The position numbers and the translations under genes are program-made. Positions 12,096 through 24,046 of a stretch of 64,000 nt of DNA are shown piece by piece. The notes beneath the pieces are model-generated. The model was not told where the DNA came from and did not search any database. It saw only the letters and a program-made list of their open reading frames with translations. Position 1 is the first letter of the stretch; each line of letters begins with the position of its first letter. Source of the DNA: Pyrenula massariospora. Taxonomy: Eukaryota; Ascomycota; Eurotiomycetes; Pyrenulales; Pyrenulaceae. Location of the stretch: contig JAGFMI010000002.1 of the NCBI GenBank assembly GCA_021030905.1, positions 2,418,001 to 2,482,000 of the forward strand. The letters run 5' to 3'.

Positions 12096-12565
12096 GGTGT
12101 ACGAATATTGGAAATGCCATCTCCCATCCGTCTCAGAGCAAGGCGTGGAGTATATATAGAATCACAGCTCAGTTGTCTCAATCTAGGTAGTTAGAGGGCC
12201 GAGGAAAACAGAATGCCCGGATATAGTAATAATTGTATCAACAAACGCACGCTACAAGCTCTCGGACAGGTTCCGTCGGTGGATCATTCGCAGAGCCAGC
12301 GCCGCGGGTGCGGTGGATCGTCAGCCGAGCTTCGCCTGACACTTTGGGTCTAGTGAGGCCCGTTTCCCACTCGTCTGGTGTCTCATCCCGGAGCCGACGT
12401 GAGACGACTGCCCTCCCCGTTATTACAAAGGCAAAGCTCGACCGAGATAAGATCTCACCGGCAGCAGCGATGACTTCTTATGCTCACCGATGACCCAGCG
12501 GCACCCGCGACCTCCAAAACACTCTGCTGGAGGCGCCGAGGGCCATCTCACCCGGTCCTGCCGCC
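12096..12565 (+). other. Leader region of the M28 peptidase gene, with short upstream ORFs
   Basis: 470 bp between the regulator stop and the peptidase start. Two ATGs precede the main ATG (12566). One at 12470 opens a 7-codon frame closed by TGA at 12491-12493. One at 12480 opens a frame that overlaps the main start and runs to 12824. Whether they are in the mRNA depends on the unknown transcription start. Confidence 0.4.
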
Positions 12566-15522
12566 ATGGGCGACGAAAAATATCACTACGAAAACCTCCC
12601 TATCCCGACCTACGAAGAAGCCACGTCCTCACGTCCTCACTCCTCGCAATCGCGTCTCGGCCCCGATGAAGTCAGTGATGATGCCGAAAGGCAAGGCTTG
12701 CTACAATACATGGCCCGGCACGGTGAGCCGCCACCGCGAGGCTATCATCCTCCGACGGTGGAGTCGGCACGGTCGAGTCTGGACATGCTACCCTCCCCGT
12801 CGCTACGAGACTCGGAAGAAGTAGTACGGCAAGAGATGGAACAAATGGAGGTGGAGGACACGGATGCCGCAGATGCAGCACAGCCGTTGATCGGGGACCG
12901 AATATCCAAGCGGATATCGAGCTTTACGCAGTCCCTTTCTTCGCTTCATTTACCATTTCGACAGTACTTACCCAGCTTGAGATTTCCGTCAATACGACTC
13001 GGGCGGTTCGCCGAGAGTGACACTCAAAGCACGGCGAGATTTATGATTTTTGGTCGTCTGTTCGGCATTTTTTTGATCGTGTCTGTAATATACATTTTGA
13101 TCGCTTCCGGGGTGCTGCAGATGGGGCGAAGGGGGCAGGCGGTGTACGCTGATCCCGAGTTGTTGAGGGTGTTTGTGCAGAGTCATATGAATGAACATAA
13201 CCATATTCAAGAGTATTTGAAGCTCCTGACCGAATATCCGCATATCAGTGGGCTGGAACGGAATTACGTGCTCGCGGAGTGGATCGAGGAAGAGTTCAAG
13301 AGCGCCGGCCTGATAGATGTCAGCTTGGAACGTTTCGATGTGTATATGAATTATCCAAAAGAAGGTGGGCGGAAGGTTTCAATTGTCGAGCCCGAGGAGA
13401 AGAGGTGGGATGCTACCGTTGAGGAAGAACTTGCGTACACAGATCCAATACGAGAGCAACCCTTTGTCTTTCATGGCTACTCGAAGACTGGAGATGTGGC
13501 GGGCCGACTGATCTACGCCAATTATGGTTCTCGCGACGATTTTCGGCGACTTGAACAAAGCGGCGTATCTGTCAATGGGTCAATCGCCCTAGTGCGGTAT
13601 GGAGGCACCGAGACTGATCGTGGGCTCAAGGTCAAAGCTGCGGAGCTGGCAGGTGCGGTTGGATGTATCATCTATTCTGATCCTGCAGAGGACGGTTTCG
13701 TTCAAGGACCTGTATGGCCTGATGGCAGATATCGACCGGACGACAGCGCGCAGCGTGGTACCGTTGGGTTGACCTCCTATGTCGCCGGGGATCCGCTGAG
13801 TCCTGGCTGGGCGTCTACTCCGGGTGACAAGCACAGGATAGCTGCTGAGGACAGTCCCGCGCTGGTCAACATCCCATCCATCCCTTTGGCATGGCGGGAT
13901 GCCCAGCAGCTCTTGCGGTCAATTCAAGGCTTTGGGAAACAATTCGGCGAAGAATACGACTGGAGAGGCGGCATTCCCGATGTCGGGTACTGGACTGGAA
14001 ACGGATCATCGCCCGTCGTCAACCTCGTGAATAATCAGTTCGAGGACACGTACAAGCCGATCTACAACGTGCTTGGCACCATTCCGGGATGGGAGCAGCC
14101 GAACAAGAGGATCATCATTGGCAACCACCGGGATGCGTGGTGTTTCGGTGCTGTCGATCCCAGCTCGGGCACCGCAATTATGCTTGAAGTTATCCGCGTC
14201 TTTGGAGACCTGATGAAGCTAGGCTGGAGACCCCTGCGAACTATTGAATTTGCAAGCTGGGACGCAGAGGAATACAACCTTGTGGGCAGCACTGAGCATG
14301 TTGAGAGTCGGATGGAGGAGCTCCGGCTCAATGGCGTCGCCTACGTCAATGTCGACGTGGGCGTCGTCGGGCCGACGTTCAACGCCGCGGGAAGCCCCGT
14401 CTTCGAACATTTGCTTCACCAGGTCATGAAGAGGACTGCGGACCCCTACCAGAACAAGACGCTCTGGGAGCTCTGGGATTCCGCAGGGAAGCAACTCGGC
14501 GGACTCGGCGCCGGCAGCGATTATCTGGCCTTCCAGGATTTCGCGGGGACCTCGAGCTTGGACATCACCTTCGAGGGCGAGCCATTCCCGTACCACAGCT
14601 GCTACGACAACTTTGACTGGATGCAAAAGTTCGGCGATCCGGGTTTTGCCTACCACAAGCTGATGGGCGAGGTTCTCGCGCTGCTGATCCTCGAGCTCTC
14701 CAACAAGCCGATCCTACCCTTCGACCTGGAAGACTATGCGAACTGGGTCCACCGCTGGGTCGACGCGCTGTCTCAGAAGACGCTGACCACCTCCAGGTCT
14801 GATGACAGTGGTGGCGGCGGCCAGGACCAACGTCCCAGCGGGACCAATAAGGACACGTTCAGCTTGAAACCTCTCCAGGACGCGGCCGAAGTGTTTTCGG
14901 AGCAGGCTCGCCATTTCCACCAGTGGGAGCAGCAGTGGGCTGCAGCGTACTATGGTAGCGGCGAGTTTGAGAGCAATGTCTTGGCCATCAAGCGGATGAG
15001 CCACAACAATCGCATCTCGAACTTTGAGACGCACTTGCTAGATTTGGAGGAGGGCGGTGGTGTAAGTTTCCTCTTTTTCTCTCTCTACCTCTCCTTTTCT
15101 TTAATTGCTCGTCACGATCCGCGCACCCGTATCCCGATTGGATGGACACACTCCCATCAGTACCTACCCTCGAACATGCTTGGCACAAGCCAAGTCAAGT
15201 CAAGTAAAAGCCAAGCCAAGCCATCCCGCTCCAACCCTTATGCCATACCTCCCCATCATTAAAAACAAATCCCTCCACTCTCCCCTCCTCTCCCCTCCTC
15301 TCCCCATCCCACCAACTAACAAACCCCCCCTCTTAGCTCCCAAACCGCACCCAATACAAGCACACCCTGCACGCGCCGGCCCTCTGGTCCGGCTACGACG
15401 CGACCACCTTCCCCGGCGTCCACGACGCCTTGGACGCCGGCGACTGGGCACTCGCCCAGCAGCAGGTCGATAAGGTTGCTGGGGTTTTGGCTCATGCCGC
15501 TAGGAAGCTGAATGGGAATTGA
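12566..15522 (+). CDS. Tre1/Vps70-like type II membrane protein, M28 peptidase (glutamate carboxypeptidase II / transferrin receptor family)
   Basis: Model join(12566..15061,15337..15522), 893 aa. Cytosolic N-terminus contains LPIPTYEEA, resembling WW/Rsp5-binding motifs of yeast Tre1/Tre2, which act as ubiquitin-ligase adaptors in vacuolar sorting. One TM helix at about residues 159-183, then a PA domain, an M28 zinc-peptidase domain and a C-terminal dimerisation domain completed by exon 2 (LPNRTQYKHTLHAPALWSGY to ARKLNGN). Zinc ligands and catalytic Glu appear intact: H521, D531, E568/E569 (WDAEEYN), D597 (NVDVG) and H677 (PYHSCYD). Spacing of the first four matches human GCPII as I recall it. 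The 274-nt intron is large and pyrimidine-rich; retaining it gives an open frame with a different C-terminus to 15262. It is either a sorting adaptor, a peptidase, or both. Confidence 0.9.
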
Positions 15523-15576
15523 GGGAGTGAGGGAGGGAGGAGGGTTTAAGCGAAGTGTGAGGGGGGGGGAAGGGGG

Positions 15577-15685
15577 GTTGTTTGGCTTGCATGTTGGGGC
15601 TGACTGAGTATACGTGTGTGAGTGGGAGGGTTGTTTGGCTTGCTGGAGGCTTGCATATTGGGCTGACGGTATGTATGCGAGTGGA
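15577..15685. repeat. Imperfect tandem duplication just after the M28 peptidase gene
   Basis: Two copies of a roughly 53-bp unit, beginning at 15577 and 15630, each start with GTTGTTTGGCTTGC and continue through a GGCTGAC block into a TATG/GTGTG-containing segment ending in GAGTGGGA or GAGTGGA. The second copy carries a short insertion. It lies 55 bp after the stop codon, so it is probably in the 3' UTR. Confidence 0.75.
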
Positions 15686-16120
15686 TTGTGTGACTGCATG
15701 GCGTTTTTTTCCCTCGTCCTTGTTTGGGAGCGTGGCGTGGCTTACACATTGACATTAACATTGGGCATTGACAGCATGTGGGAAAAATATCGGGGGTTGA
15801 AAAATTTTTTCCTCTCTTGTTTTTTTTCTTTCTGTATTACATACGTACAGTACGTCACTGCCAGAACAGGATGGCACGGGACAGGACGGCTGGACCAGAG
15901 TTCCGGGTTACATGTAGTACCTGCCTACCTAGCTAAGGTACCTAGCCACCATTCTAACACACATACACCAGTCTTGACTTGACCTGAACGTTAGGCCGAG
16001 CCAATGTATATACAATAGATGTACAGTACAGTACATACAGCGCCCAGCCTCCTCCCCTCCGTCACTTCCGTTCCCCATGTGTTGCGTTAGGTTCGTCGAA
16101 CCAGCTTTCACACCGCAGGA

Positions 16121-16310
16121 CGAAGTATAACGACCCAACAAATAAGGTGTGAACTTGCTCACTTTCCAGTCTTCAATACCACAGAACCAAGTATAACGCG
16201 TAGCACATAAGGCTCAATCCAGGTGTGACTTGCTCACCGACGAGTCTTCAATACCACACCACAAAACGGAGCATAACGCGTAGCAAATAAGGCTGAATCC
16301 AGTTGTACCG
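16121..16310. repeat. Degenerate tandem repeat, about 2.6 copies of a 66-80 bp unit
   Basis: Copies begin near 16121, 16187 and 16267. Each starts with a GTATAACG or GCATAACG block, followed by a CAAATAAGG or CACATAAGG block and (copies 1 and 2) TTGCTCAC and CAGTCTTCAATACCACA or GAGTCTTCAATACCACA. Copies 2 and 3 share ATAACGCGTAGCAMATAAGG almost exactly. The third copy is truncated after the GTTGT block. No coding role is visible. Confidence 0.8.
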
Positions 16311-19117
16311 TAACTTCGTGGAGAAGCCCGCACACTACTGCGGGTCGTAGCTTTCCAACCATTCGTAGGCCTCCTAAAGGGGGAGAGGAGAGGAACAACG
16401 AACTTTTTTCGGCGTCCAGCTTCACCGAACGTAATTGCAGTAGCTGCGTATTGTATCTAGGTTAGCTCGACCGACGATCCGTCTAACTGAGATGGTACCT
16501 GGATTCAGCCCCATCCCATCCCGTGCCTACCTCACAAAGAGTCAAGTCGAGACGAACCGAAGACATCGCCCACGAAAGTGTGGAAGTCGCGACAACCGTT
16601 GTCAGCGCCCACCATCCCGTCCCCACCCTCAGGTGGCGCACGTGCCTCCGCGTTTCTCCGCAAGTCGCAACCATACTTCCGCTCCAAGTTGTTTTGCAGG
16701 AAGAGGGGGAAAGGAAGGGTGTTCATCATTCGTAGCCAATCCCATGAAGTTGGGTAATATGGTTACACAAAGCGCCCTGGCCTGGGATCCCTAAAAGGGA
16801 AATGCTGGGGATCCAGAGTGTTCGATGCAGAGTCTGGGTTCCCCGGATTTTCCGAGCCCCACTTTTTTCCTCTCTTGTCTCAACCTCGCCTCGTCTCGTT
16901 CTCCTAGGGAATATGCGAATCCTATCGTATGCTTCACTGCTTCAGTCAGGCTTCCCTGATAATTGTGGGCCTTTCACCCATGCCCACCTACTTACCTATC
17001 ATAGAGGTGGGTGATGTCAAAGTTGTGATGCAATCAATCGCCAAGGACCGGGTTTTCGGGCAGCAAGGCGAATTGAAGAGAGAAGCCCCTGTTAAATTCT
17101 GCACCCCAGATTTTGAGCAAAACCAGCAAGTCTGCAGAAAAAGCCAGCGCGTTTCCTGCCTTGATGTTGCCCATTCTAGCATAATAGTGGCGGAAGAGGA
17201 CCGAGCCTTTTTCCCTATACCACTAACGTCTAGCTTATGGCATGCAGCAAGGTTGTTTTTTAGGGTCTTGGCCCTGCATTACCTAACCTGAAGCTGATGT
17301 CCTGCAAGTTGACTTGGTCTGAGGAGCATTCCTCTTCCGGTAGCGGACATGGCCACGGATTCTGTCGGTCTCTGGCCCGATCCAGCTGACAGGGCGGACC
17401 ACCAACCAGTCAACGTCGCCAATACGGATAGATCGAGGAGGTTCGACTCGGGACTAACCGAAAGGATTTGCTCGGTTGGAAATCCTCTGCCGTCTTTCAA
17501 CGTTGACATTCATGGTTGGCGTGAAATGAGCTCCTCTCTGGTCGACGGGTCAGCTAAATGACTACGAAGTCGTCGACCCGTGCCGGGACATCTTCGTCCC
17601 GGGCGGCCCGTTGGGACCTCCTGACGTGCAGCTCTTTCCGCGGGCCTTTGGTTACTTAGTAACGTAATGGCAAGATGAAAGCAGGGTACCCAATCAGCAT
17701 TCGACATGACGCTCAGGCCTCAAGCATGTCAGTCAGCCGTCACAGTGGGGAAATATGTCGCGGTTCCTTCGTTTGCGATAGGACTTCGTGAGCCTCTGTG
17801 TAACTATCTTGCGGCTATCAGGGGTGAGATTGAGGAGAATCTCTCGAAAAAAAACACGTGCCAAACGTGCAAGGGAACTTGATCCCAGGTTAATTCGTCT
17901 CAGGTGATTGCCCAGGGTCAGTATCAATCTGTCCTCGTCAACTGGCATCTTCCAGGTTTTGCTTCCTGCTCTCAGAAAAACAACCTCGTCAACGGCTAAA
18001 AGACCGTTGAAGTCCAATGACGGCTCGAAACGCTACCGGCGCGCCCTCTCTCCCCTCATAAACTCTACTGCATGCAAGAAAAAGCCACAAAAAAAGTCCA
18101 CTTTCGTATTCAGCGTGTCTGCCTTCGCGCCATCTGATTTTTCTTCAACGCCGTCTACGCCCACCTGCATCGACCTGCATGTTACACCAGTTACCGCCCA
18201 CATGCCTCGTACGCACGTGGCTTACCCCGGATTACTCTCTTCAGGGCCGAGAGATGATCTCGTTGTGCTGTCTCTGAGCATGTCGACTCACTCTGATGTC
18301 GATCGATCTCATAATTGCCTCTTCGAGCGGTTCTCTGTCAATGAGATGAGCTGTTCATGCGATGCAACATCAGCATCTTTAGCACTCCCCATTTTGGCAG
18401 ATCTCGCATACCCAGTTTGAGCTTCTCCTGATTATAATAGACATGGTTGCGCTGATCGTTTCTTCCTCGGGTGATCTCCCTGTCCACCTTCGTCTCTATA
18501 ATCAGACGGATAAATCGACGATCACTTCTCCCAGAGAGAAGCCAAGAAATGCTAATCGTGTCTTGCACGGTTGAGCCGCCTTTGTTGGCTCCTCCTTTCG
18601 GTAGACAGAAAGGCCCCCATCCTAGAGAGACGGCGACTAATTGGTTGCCAAGGACCAACTATTCACATCGCCATGATAGCCCTTGTCTGCTTGTCGATAT
18701 GATTGACATCGTCCTCGCCTGACGGGAGTTTCGTGCCGGTCGGCATTCATCCCGTCACCGAATTCATTTTCAGCTCCTTTTCTTAGTTCTTGCGCTGGCG
18801 GCACGGCATCGCAGTCTTGTTACATTCTGCATCTCGGTACCAAAGGTTGAAGTTGAATCATATCCAATTGGGATGTTTTTGATCAGGTTTTTCCTGAATC
18901 GATGTCTTTCAGGCACTGTGATATGTCCTGGATCAATGTGATATGGGTTACATTGTGCATCGAAGCGATGATCCTTTCGAAGTAGCATTGAATGTTGAGC
19001 TACCACGGGTCAAGAGAAAGTGAATTCGTGGCGGAGAAAGGATGGGACTGGAGGTAATCATGCTGTCGGCGAGCTTTTCGCTGAGGGTTGTGAATTTTCG
19101 GTCGGGCATCTCGCGGG

Positions 19118-19123
19118 TATAAA
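19118..19123 (+). promoter_or_regulatory. TATA box of the hydrophobin gene
   Basis: TATAAA in a GC-rich setting (CGGGTATAAAGTCC), 146 bp upstream of the hydrophobin ATG. It is followed by a CT-rich stretch and a leader rich in CAA/CAATC, typical of strongly expressed fungal genes. Confidence 0.7.
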
Positions 19124-19268
19124 GTCCTCCTCCTCTCCCACCTTAGATGTGTTCTTTTCTTTTCTTCATCCATCAGATCAGATCCAATCCAGCAATCATT
19201 CGAAGCAAGCAACCAATCAACCAAACAATCTTTTAAATCAACTCCACTCACTCAACTCCCAAATCAAA

Positions 19269-19661
19269 ATGCATTTCCAAAAGCTCTTCAACATCTTCGC
19301 CCTTGCGGCCACTGCTCTCGCCATTCCCGCTCCCAATGGCGGCGGCGGTGATTGTGGCTCCCCAACGGGCTCCAACCCTCCCGCGCCCACCACCCCCGCG
19401 GGTATCGCCGCTGGAAACTGCAATGCCGGACAGGTTCTAGCTTGCTGTGATACGGTGTTGCTCGGAATCGGGCAGACTTGCAGCGTCATTGACCGTAAGC
19501 TCATTGTTTTCCTTTGATTCGGGGAAGGGATCGCTAACAAGTGATTTTCAGTGCTGGATGTGGCGGTCCTGAGCGACCTTTGCTCGGCCCAGGTGGCCTG
19601 TTGCGAGGCTGATCAGAATGGTCTTATCAATGTTGGCAACGTTTGCCCCATTGTCTTGTAA
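19269..19661 (+). CDS. Hydrophobin with intermediate cysteine spacing
   Basis: Small secreted amphipathic protein that coats spores or aerial hyphae. Model join(19269..19494,19552..19661), 111 aa; 57-nt intron with branch-like GCTAAC and TCAG acceptor. Signal peptide covers about residues 1-19 (MHFQKLFNIFALAATALA). After a Gly/Pro linker come eight hydrophobin cysteines: C51, C59-C60, C71, C86, C92-C93, C107. Spacing is CX7CCX10CX14CX5CCX13C. The X5 before the second CC is class I-like, while the short CC-X10-C resembles class II (CC-X11-C) and is too short for class I. There is an extra Cys29 before the core and only four residues after the last cysteine. It has its own TATA box and no close neighbours. 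Confidence 0.9.
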
Positions 19662-22600
19662 AAGAGACATGTAAGCGGAGGTGGGGGGGAGGGGAGGGGA
19701 AGAGGTGAGAAGAGGTTTGGGGCGAGAAAGTTGTGAAATGGCATTGGCGGTAGTTGTTAGGATGGCCCAGCAATTTAAGAGTGAAGGTGGAGGAAGCCAG
19801 GGAGCGGAGGGGAGAGATGAACGACGAAACCAAACTCAAATGTGTGCTTGCTTGCTTGCTCGATCTTTTTTTCGAGTCACTGTCGCTCCTTATATGGTGT
19901 GCCAGAGATCCTGGGGAGGGTCTGGATCTGATGATTGTAAATAGTCACGATCTCTATGAGGAATGACGAGTGCTGAGCCCTGTCTTGCGTGCTTCCTTCC
20001 TTATCTGATGTGGAGGTATAGCGCGGATGCACGCTTCTGGAGTGGTACCGATTTTTTGGTAAGGAGGTGTGGGGCAGCGCCGAGGAAGCTCTGCCGTAAT
20101 GGGCAACTGCTGGGCTAGAAGGGGAGATCGAGGTCGAGGCATGTCTCCCGAAACATGCTAGGTCGTAATTTGACACGAAGGCGTGGGGTTCTCGCCGCCA
20201 TCATGGCTTTTTCTCAACGGCTTATCGCTGTTGGGGGAATCTTTCAGCAGAAATTTCTAGATTTCCCTGTAGTAGACGGGTGAAATGTTTGTTGTTGAGC
20301 TAGTGGTGGTGTGCTGGTGTTATTGCAAGTTTTGCTACGACATAACCTCTAGACAGAGATCTCTGTCTCCAAGGTTTACGAACCGAACCAAGATAGTGTA
20401 ATTTTCAAAAAAATCCAGTGGCCTGCACGAGATGCCGTCGAAAATGATAGGCGCACGATCGAACGGCTCGTTGCTTGACCGAAATCGTTGATTGGGTAAA
20501 GTACATGTCATTCACGCGAGATAGCCGTCAAGGGGTCGACTAAACAGGGTGAGAGCAGATAGAGTGCGGCCAGACGGGTCCAGGAAGCAGGCCGAAAAGG
20601 GCTGTAGGTCAGATGCCGGAGAATTCAGAAGGCAGATGAGATCGAGGGAGAACTCCAAGATGGAAATCCAGCGATATTGGTGATGGAGCGGGAGAGGATT
20701 GCTAGCCTGCTGCTGAGCAGCGACTTCGTGCAGGTAGGACAGTAGGAACGGGTAGCCAGACCGATGCCGCATCGCTCCAGCAGATGGGTCGAGCGGTCTC
20801 GTATTCCCGCTCTTGCATTATATGCACAGACACTGCCTCTCCACCATTCCATTTGGTTGCGGTTTTGTCCCGATATCTGCCATCCATCAGTTCTGATAGC
20901 CGGGCGTTGGACCGAACATCTAGAAATGCGTGCGGAATCTAACGACGATGGAATAGTGGCCTGCATGTGGTCTAATCAAATCGGCGATTTGACTTCAAGC
21001 AAGGGATGGCGCGCTGATGATGTGCATCGAAATGAGCAACCAGCCTTGGCCCATGGTATGCTGTAGCTTGCTTGTTAGCATAGTTGTGTTATTCCAAATA
21101 CCCTGTCTTCTTCAGACCCTTAATGTCAATTATTTGAGTGACTTGAGCTCAATCCCTCGCTGATTGCGTTCAGTCAATCAGGCCTGCAGGATCTGATGCC
21201 TCCTGAATCAACATTTTTGACACCTCGGGGGCATAACGCGAACTTCCCAAAGTTTCAGGCCGGAGATAGACCTTCAATTTTGCCGAATCGTCGTAGCGCT
21301 ACTGCACGTCCTCCAAAGTCGAATTGGTGGCACGCTACACGAAAGGCCAGCTTGATCTTTGCAGCTTTCGAGCTTGGGAGAAGGGATCTGGACGTGCCCC
21401 ATTACGCTGTGAGCACAGCGATGCCAGCTGTATGCCAAGTTTCGCAAGCATGGAAGCGAGACTTGAGTTCTGCAGGGACTAGGATTCCGAGCTCTTAGGG
21501 GGAAAGGAGTTCATTCTGTACTCTAAATCTGCACAGCTGCTGTAGACATACGGTTCTAGACCAGTTTCCGGAACGACTGGACCGTTGGAGGACTGCCATA
21601 TGATCATTGACCCGATACCGACTTTTCTGTTGGAGGGCTTTCTTACCTGACATCCTTCGGAGTCGGACAGGGGGTTTGCGCTGAAGACCGTGTTCACGTA
21701 ATTGGCGGGAAGGGGATGGGAATTAGCTAGGTGTCTGATAAGAAGACTGAGACATTTTTTTTGGCGAACGGGCCATGTTAGTGTCTCACGACCATTTGAC
21801 ATTAAGTTGAGGTCCTGACTGCAGGCAGTATTGCAGCAGGCATTCCGGTCGCGATATTTTGCTGTACAATGCGGCGGACGATGCACTTGTCGCCCAGGAG
21901 GCAGCGTGGATCTTCGTTCTTGACGTATCCAACATGACTAGAAATGTAGTGATGTGAACTTTTCAGGCGGGGCGCGGTCATGGATCCGCCGTAGAAAATG
22001 CTGGTGTGTGCGTAGCGAGTCCGAGCGTAAAGACTGCATGTCACACGATCTGTTCTATGTCAGATTAGAAAGCTCTCAGGCTGAAACTACTCTGAGTGAC
22101 TCACAGATCTTGTATAAAGACTTTGAAATGTGTGAATTTTTTGGTGAGAGAAAGGTTGTCCACGATTATACACGGCCTTACATTCCGTTAATATCATGAT
22201 TAAAATGCTGATGCAGACGATTGTAGTAGCATCCAAGGTCGAAAGTATGTAATTCCAGATTCTGTGGCTTTCGATGAAGCTAGGCTGAGTCCTCACGCTT
22301 CATGGAGCTCTTGGGTATTGTAGTCAGCTGGAACCACCTTGTTTCGTCCATGGGTCTAGGATGCGTTTCAGCTGAGCAGTCAAATTCAGTTCAAAGTTCA
22401 GAATAGTGTTCGCAACTTGATCTTTGTTGATAGACGCTAGCATCCGACAAGCTGAGTATGATCCCTTCACATGTCCTTAGCGAGCTTTCTTGACGCTATG
22501 CTGTGCAAAGTTGACCGAATAGACACAGTCTGGGTTGCACTGGCGTACCATAGCAGATTTGAGATGACTTCGGGACGGATGGGCTTAGCATGCTAACGTT

Positions 22601-24046
22601 GTACGGGGCCTGGATGTGGGCAGTCAAAATCTGAGGGTGACAGCATGGTTACCAAGGCCACCCAGATGCTCTTTCGCCTCCTGTTCCAATGGATATATTC
22701 CTTGGAGCTTTCCACGAGCGACCCTCCACCAGTTCCTTCTTGATAAAAGTTTCGTAGCATGATTAGTTGAGTCGCCGTGATAACAACAATAGAACAGCGA
22801 CGAAATTTTTCCAAATCCCAAAGTGACTCTTCCAGATTGATCGGGATGTCACCCAAGAGATTCCTTGTGCCCTGTACTATTTCTCTTGTCCTGTATCATG
22901 TCTTAGACTTGTACAGCACGTTACTTTGAGGAGGGGCACAGGCGATCCTGGGTGGTTAAAGGTTCTCTGCAAAGAGTGTCAGTCATTGATCTGTAGGAAC
23001 CTTCGCAGCAAGCACAACCCTGTCTTTAGACAGTCCAGAGATGGGAAATACGGTCGCTGATATCGGGCCGATTGAGAATTGTGTGCCTTGCGTGCAACGT
23101 CAGGACCCAGAAACGTTGCCTTGCAAGATGTTGATATCTAGACGGAGCAAGTGTACTTGAATCTTCCAGATGATCGAATAATTTTGATGATGTTTCCAAT
23201 CTAAGACGTTCTTCGTGGTCCATTCGTATCCTAGTTCATGCGGAGTAGCGAAAGAGATCCGACCATTGTTGTTTTACCGCAGACAATTCTTCACATTAAG
23301 TCTAAAACTTCGAATGTGGAGTCACGAGCAAGCATCCTAGGTTTCGCATCAAGCATCGGCTTTGGCCGGATTCTACCATTCGAGCGGTCCTAGGAAACCC
23401 AGAGGAAGATGAACAGGGGAATCTTTTAGGGAGATGGATATCTTACTATCCAAGAGCAGACACAGAGAAAGTTGCAGCGCAGACGGAAGAAGACGCATCA
23501 AATCATCGATGCAGGTGAGCTATCGAAGATGGTTTCTTTGCTTGAAGAGTCTGGAGTGAAAAGAAGAAAGACAGGATTTCAAACGCTTCCCTAGGAGGCA
23601 CGGGGGAAGAGTCTCCTGCAACTTGCAAGGTCGCGCTTACCTCCTGTAAGAAATTTACATGTCACGCCTACACGGAAGCTGTGAGCGAAAGGAACTTACG
23701 CGGAGAGCCTCTAAACTGCGACCTTGGTGGCGATGGAGACCTCTCTTTATCAAGTCTAAGCTAAAACTTCGAACTTATCCCGTGTGTCTAACGAATCGGT
23801 TGGCCTGTGCCTCGCCTCCACATATGCGACTATCACGAACGAGAAAGATGAGACTCGAGGAGTTCAAACGAACTTTAGATGGCAAACGAGTTCGCAACGA
23901 TGCACCTGTACCTGCATTAGCCCTTTCAAATGTCGTCATCGATGATCGGCCAACTTCGTCCTTAGCCGGTTGATTAAACTATATAAAAGCAAGATCTTCT
24001 TGCTTTTTCTCTATCGTACGATCTCTTCAGTCCACCAGAAACAACG
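19662..24046. other. 4.4-kb gene-poor region
   Basis: No gene supported. Open frames on both strands are short (under about 135 codons) and none resembles a known family or can be joined convincingly by splicing. No terminal repeats, transposase-like frames or strong AT enrichment typical of repeat-induced point mutation were noticed by eye. The last 70 bp hold the promoter of the DUF427 gene. Confidence 0.45.
23980..23988 (+). promoter_or_regulatory. TATA box of the DUF427 gene
   Basis: TATATAAAA located 59-67 bp upstream of the ATG at 24047, followed by a pyrimidine-rich leader (CTTTTTCTCTATC). Position and composition fit a core promoter. Confidence 0.7.

Larger units (their letters stand above)
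15523..19268. other. 3.7-kb gene-poor region
   Basis: No gene is supported between the M28 peptidase and the hydrophobin. The longest open frame (17908-18420, 170 codons) has no family resemblance, no recognisable splice continuation and no codon pattern like its neighbours. It contains the direct repeat at 15577-15685 and the degenerate tandem repeat at 16121-16310, listed separately. The last 150 bp are the hydrophobin promoter and 5' UTR. Confidence 0.5.

Noticed and set aside
17570-17610. Short hairpin CGGGAC-N6-GTCCCG as terminator or ncRNA
   Set aside because: A six-base stem is expected by chance in GC-rich DNA and has no supporting context.
17908-18420. 170-codon plus-strand frame
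   Set aside because: No family resemblance, composition like surrounding non-coding DNA, and its antisense also has an open frame.
21479-22044. Overlapping minus-strand frames that might be a frameshifted small secreted protein
   Set aside because: Some cysteines are present (ACCNTAC) but there is no signal peptide, no consistent splice model and no recognised family.
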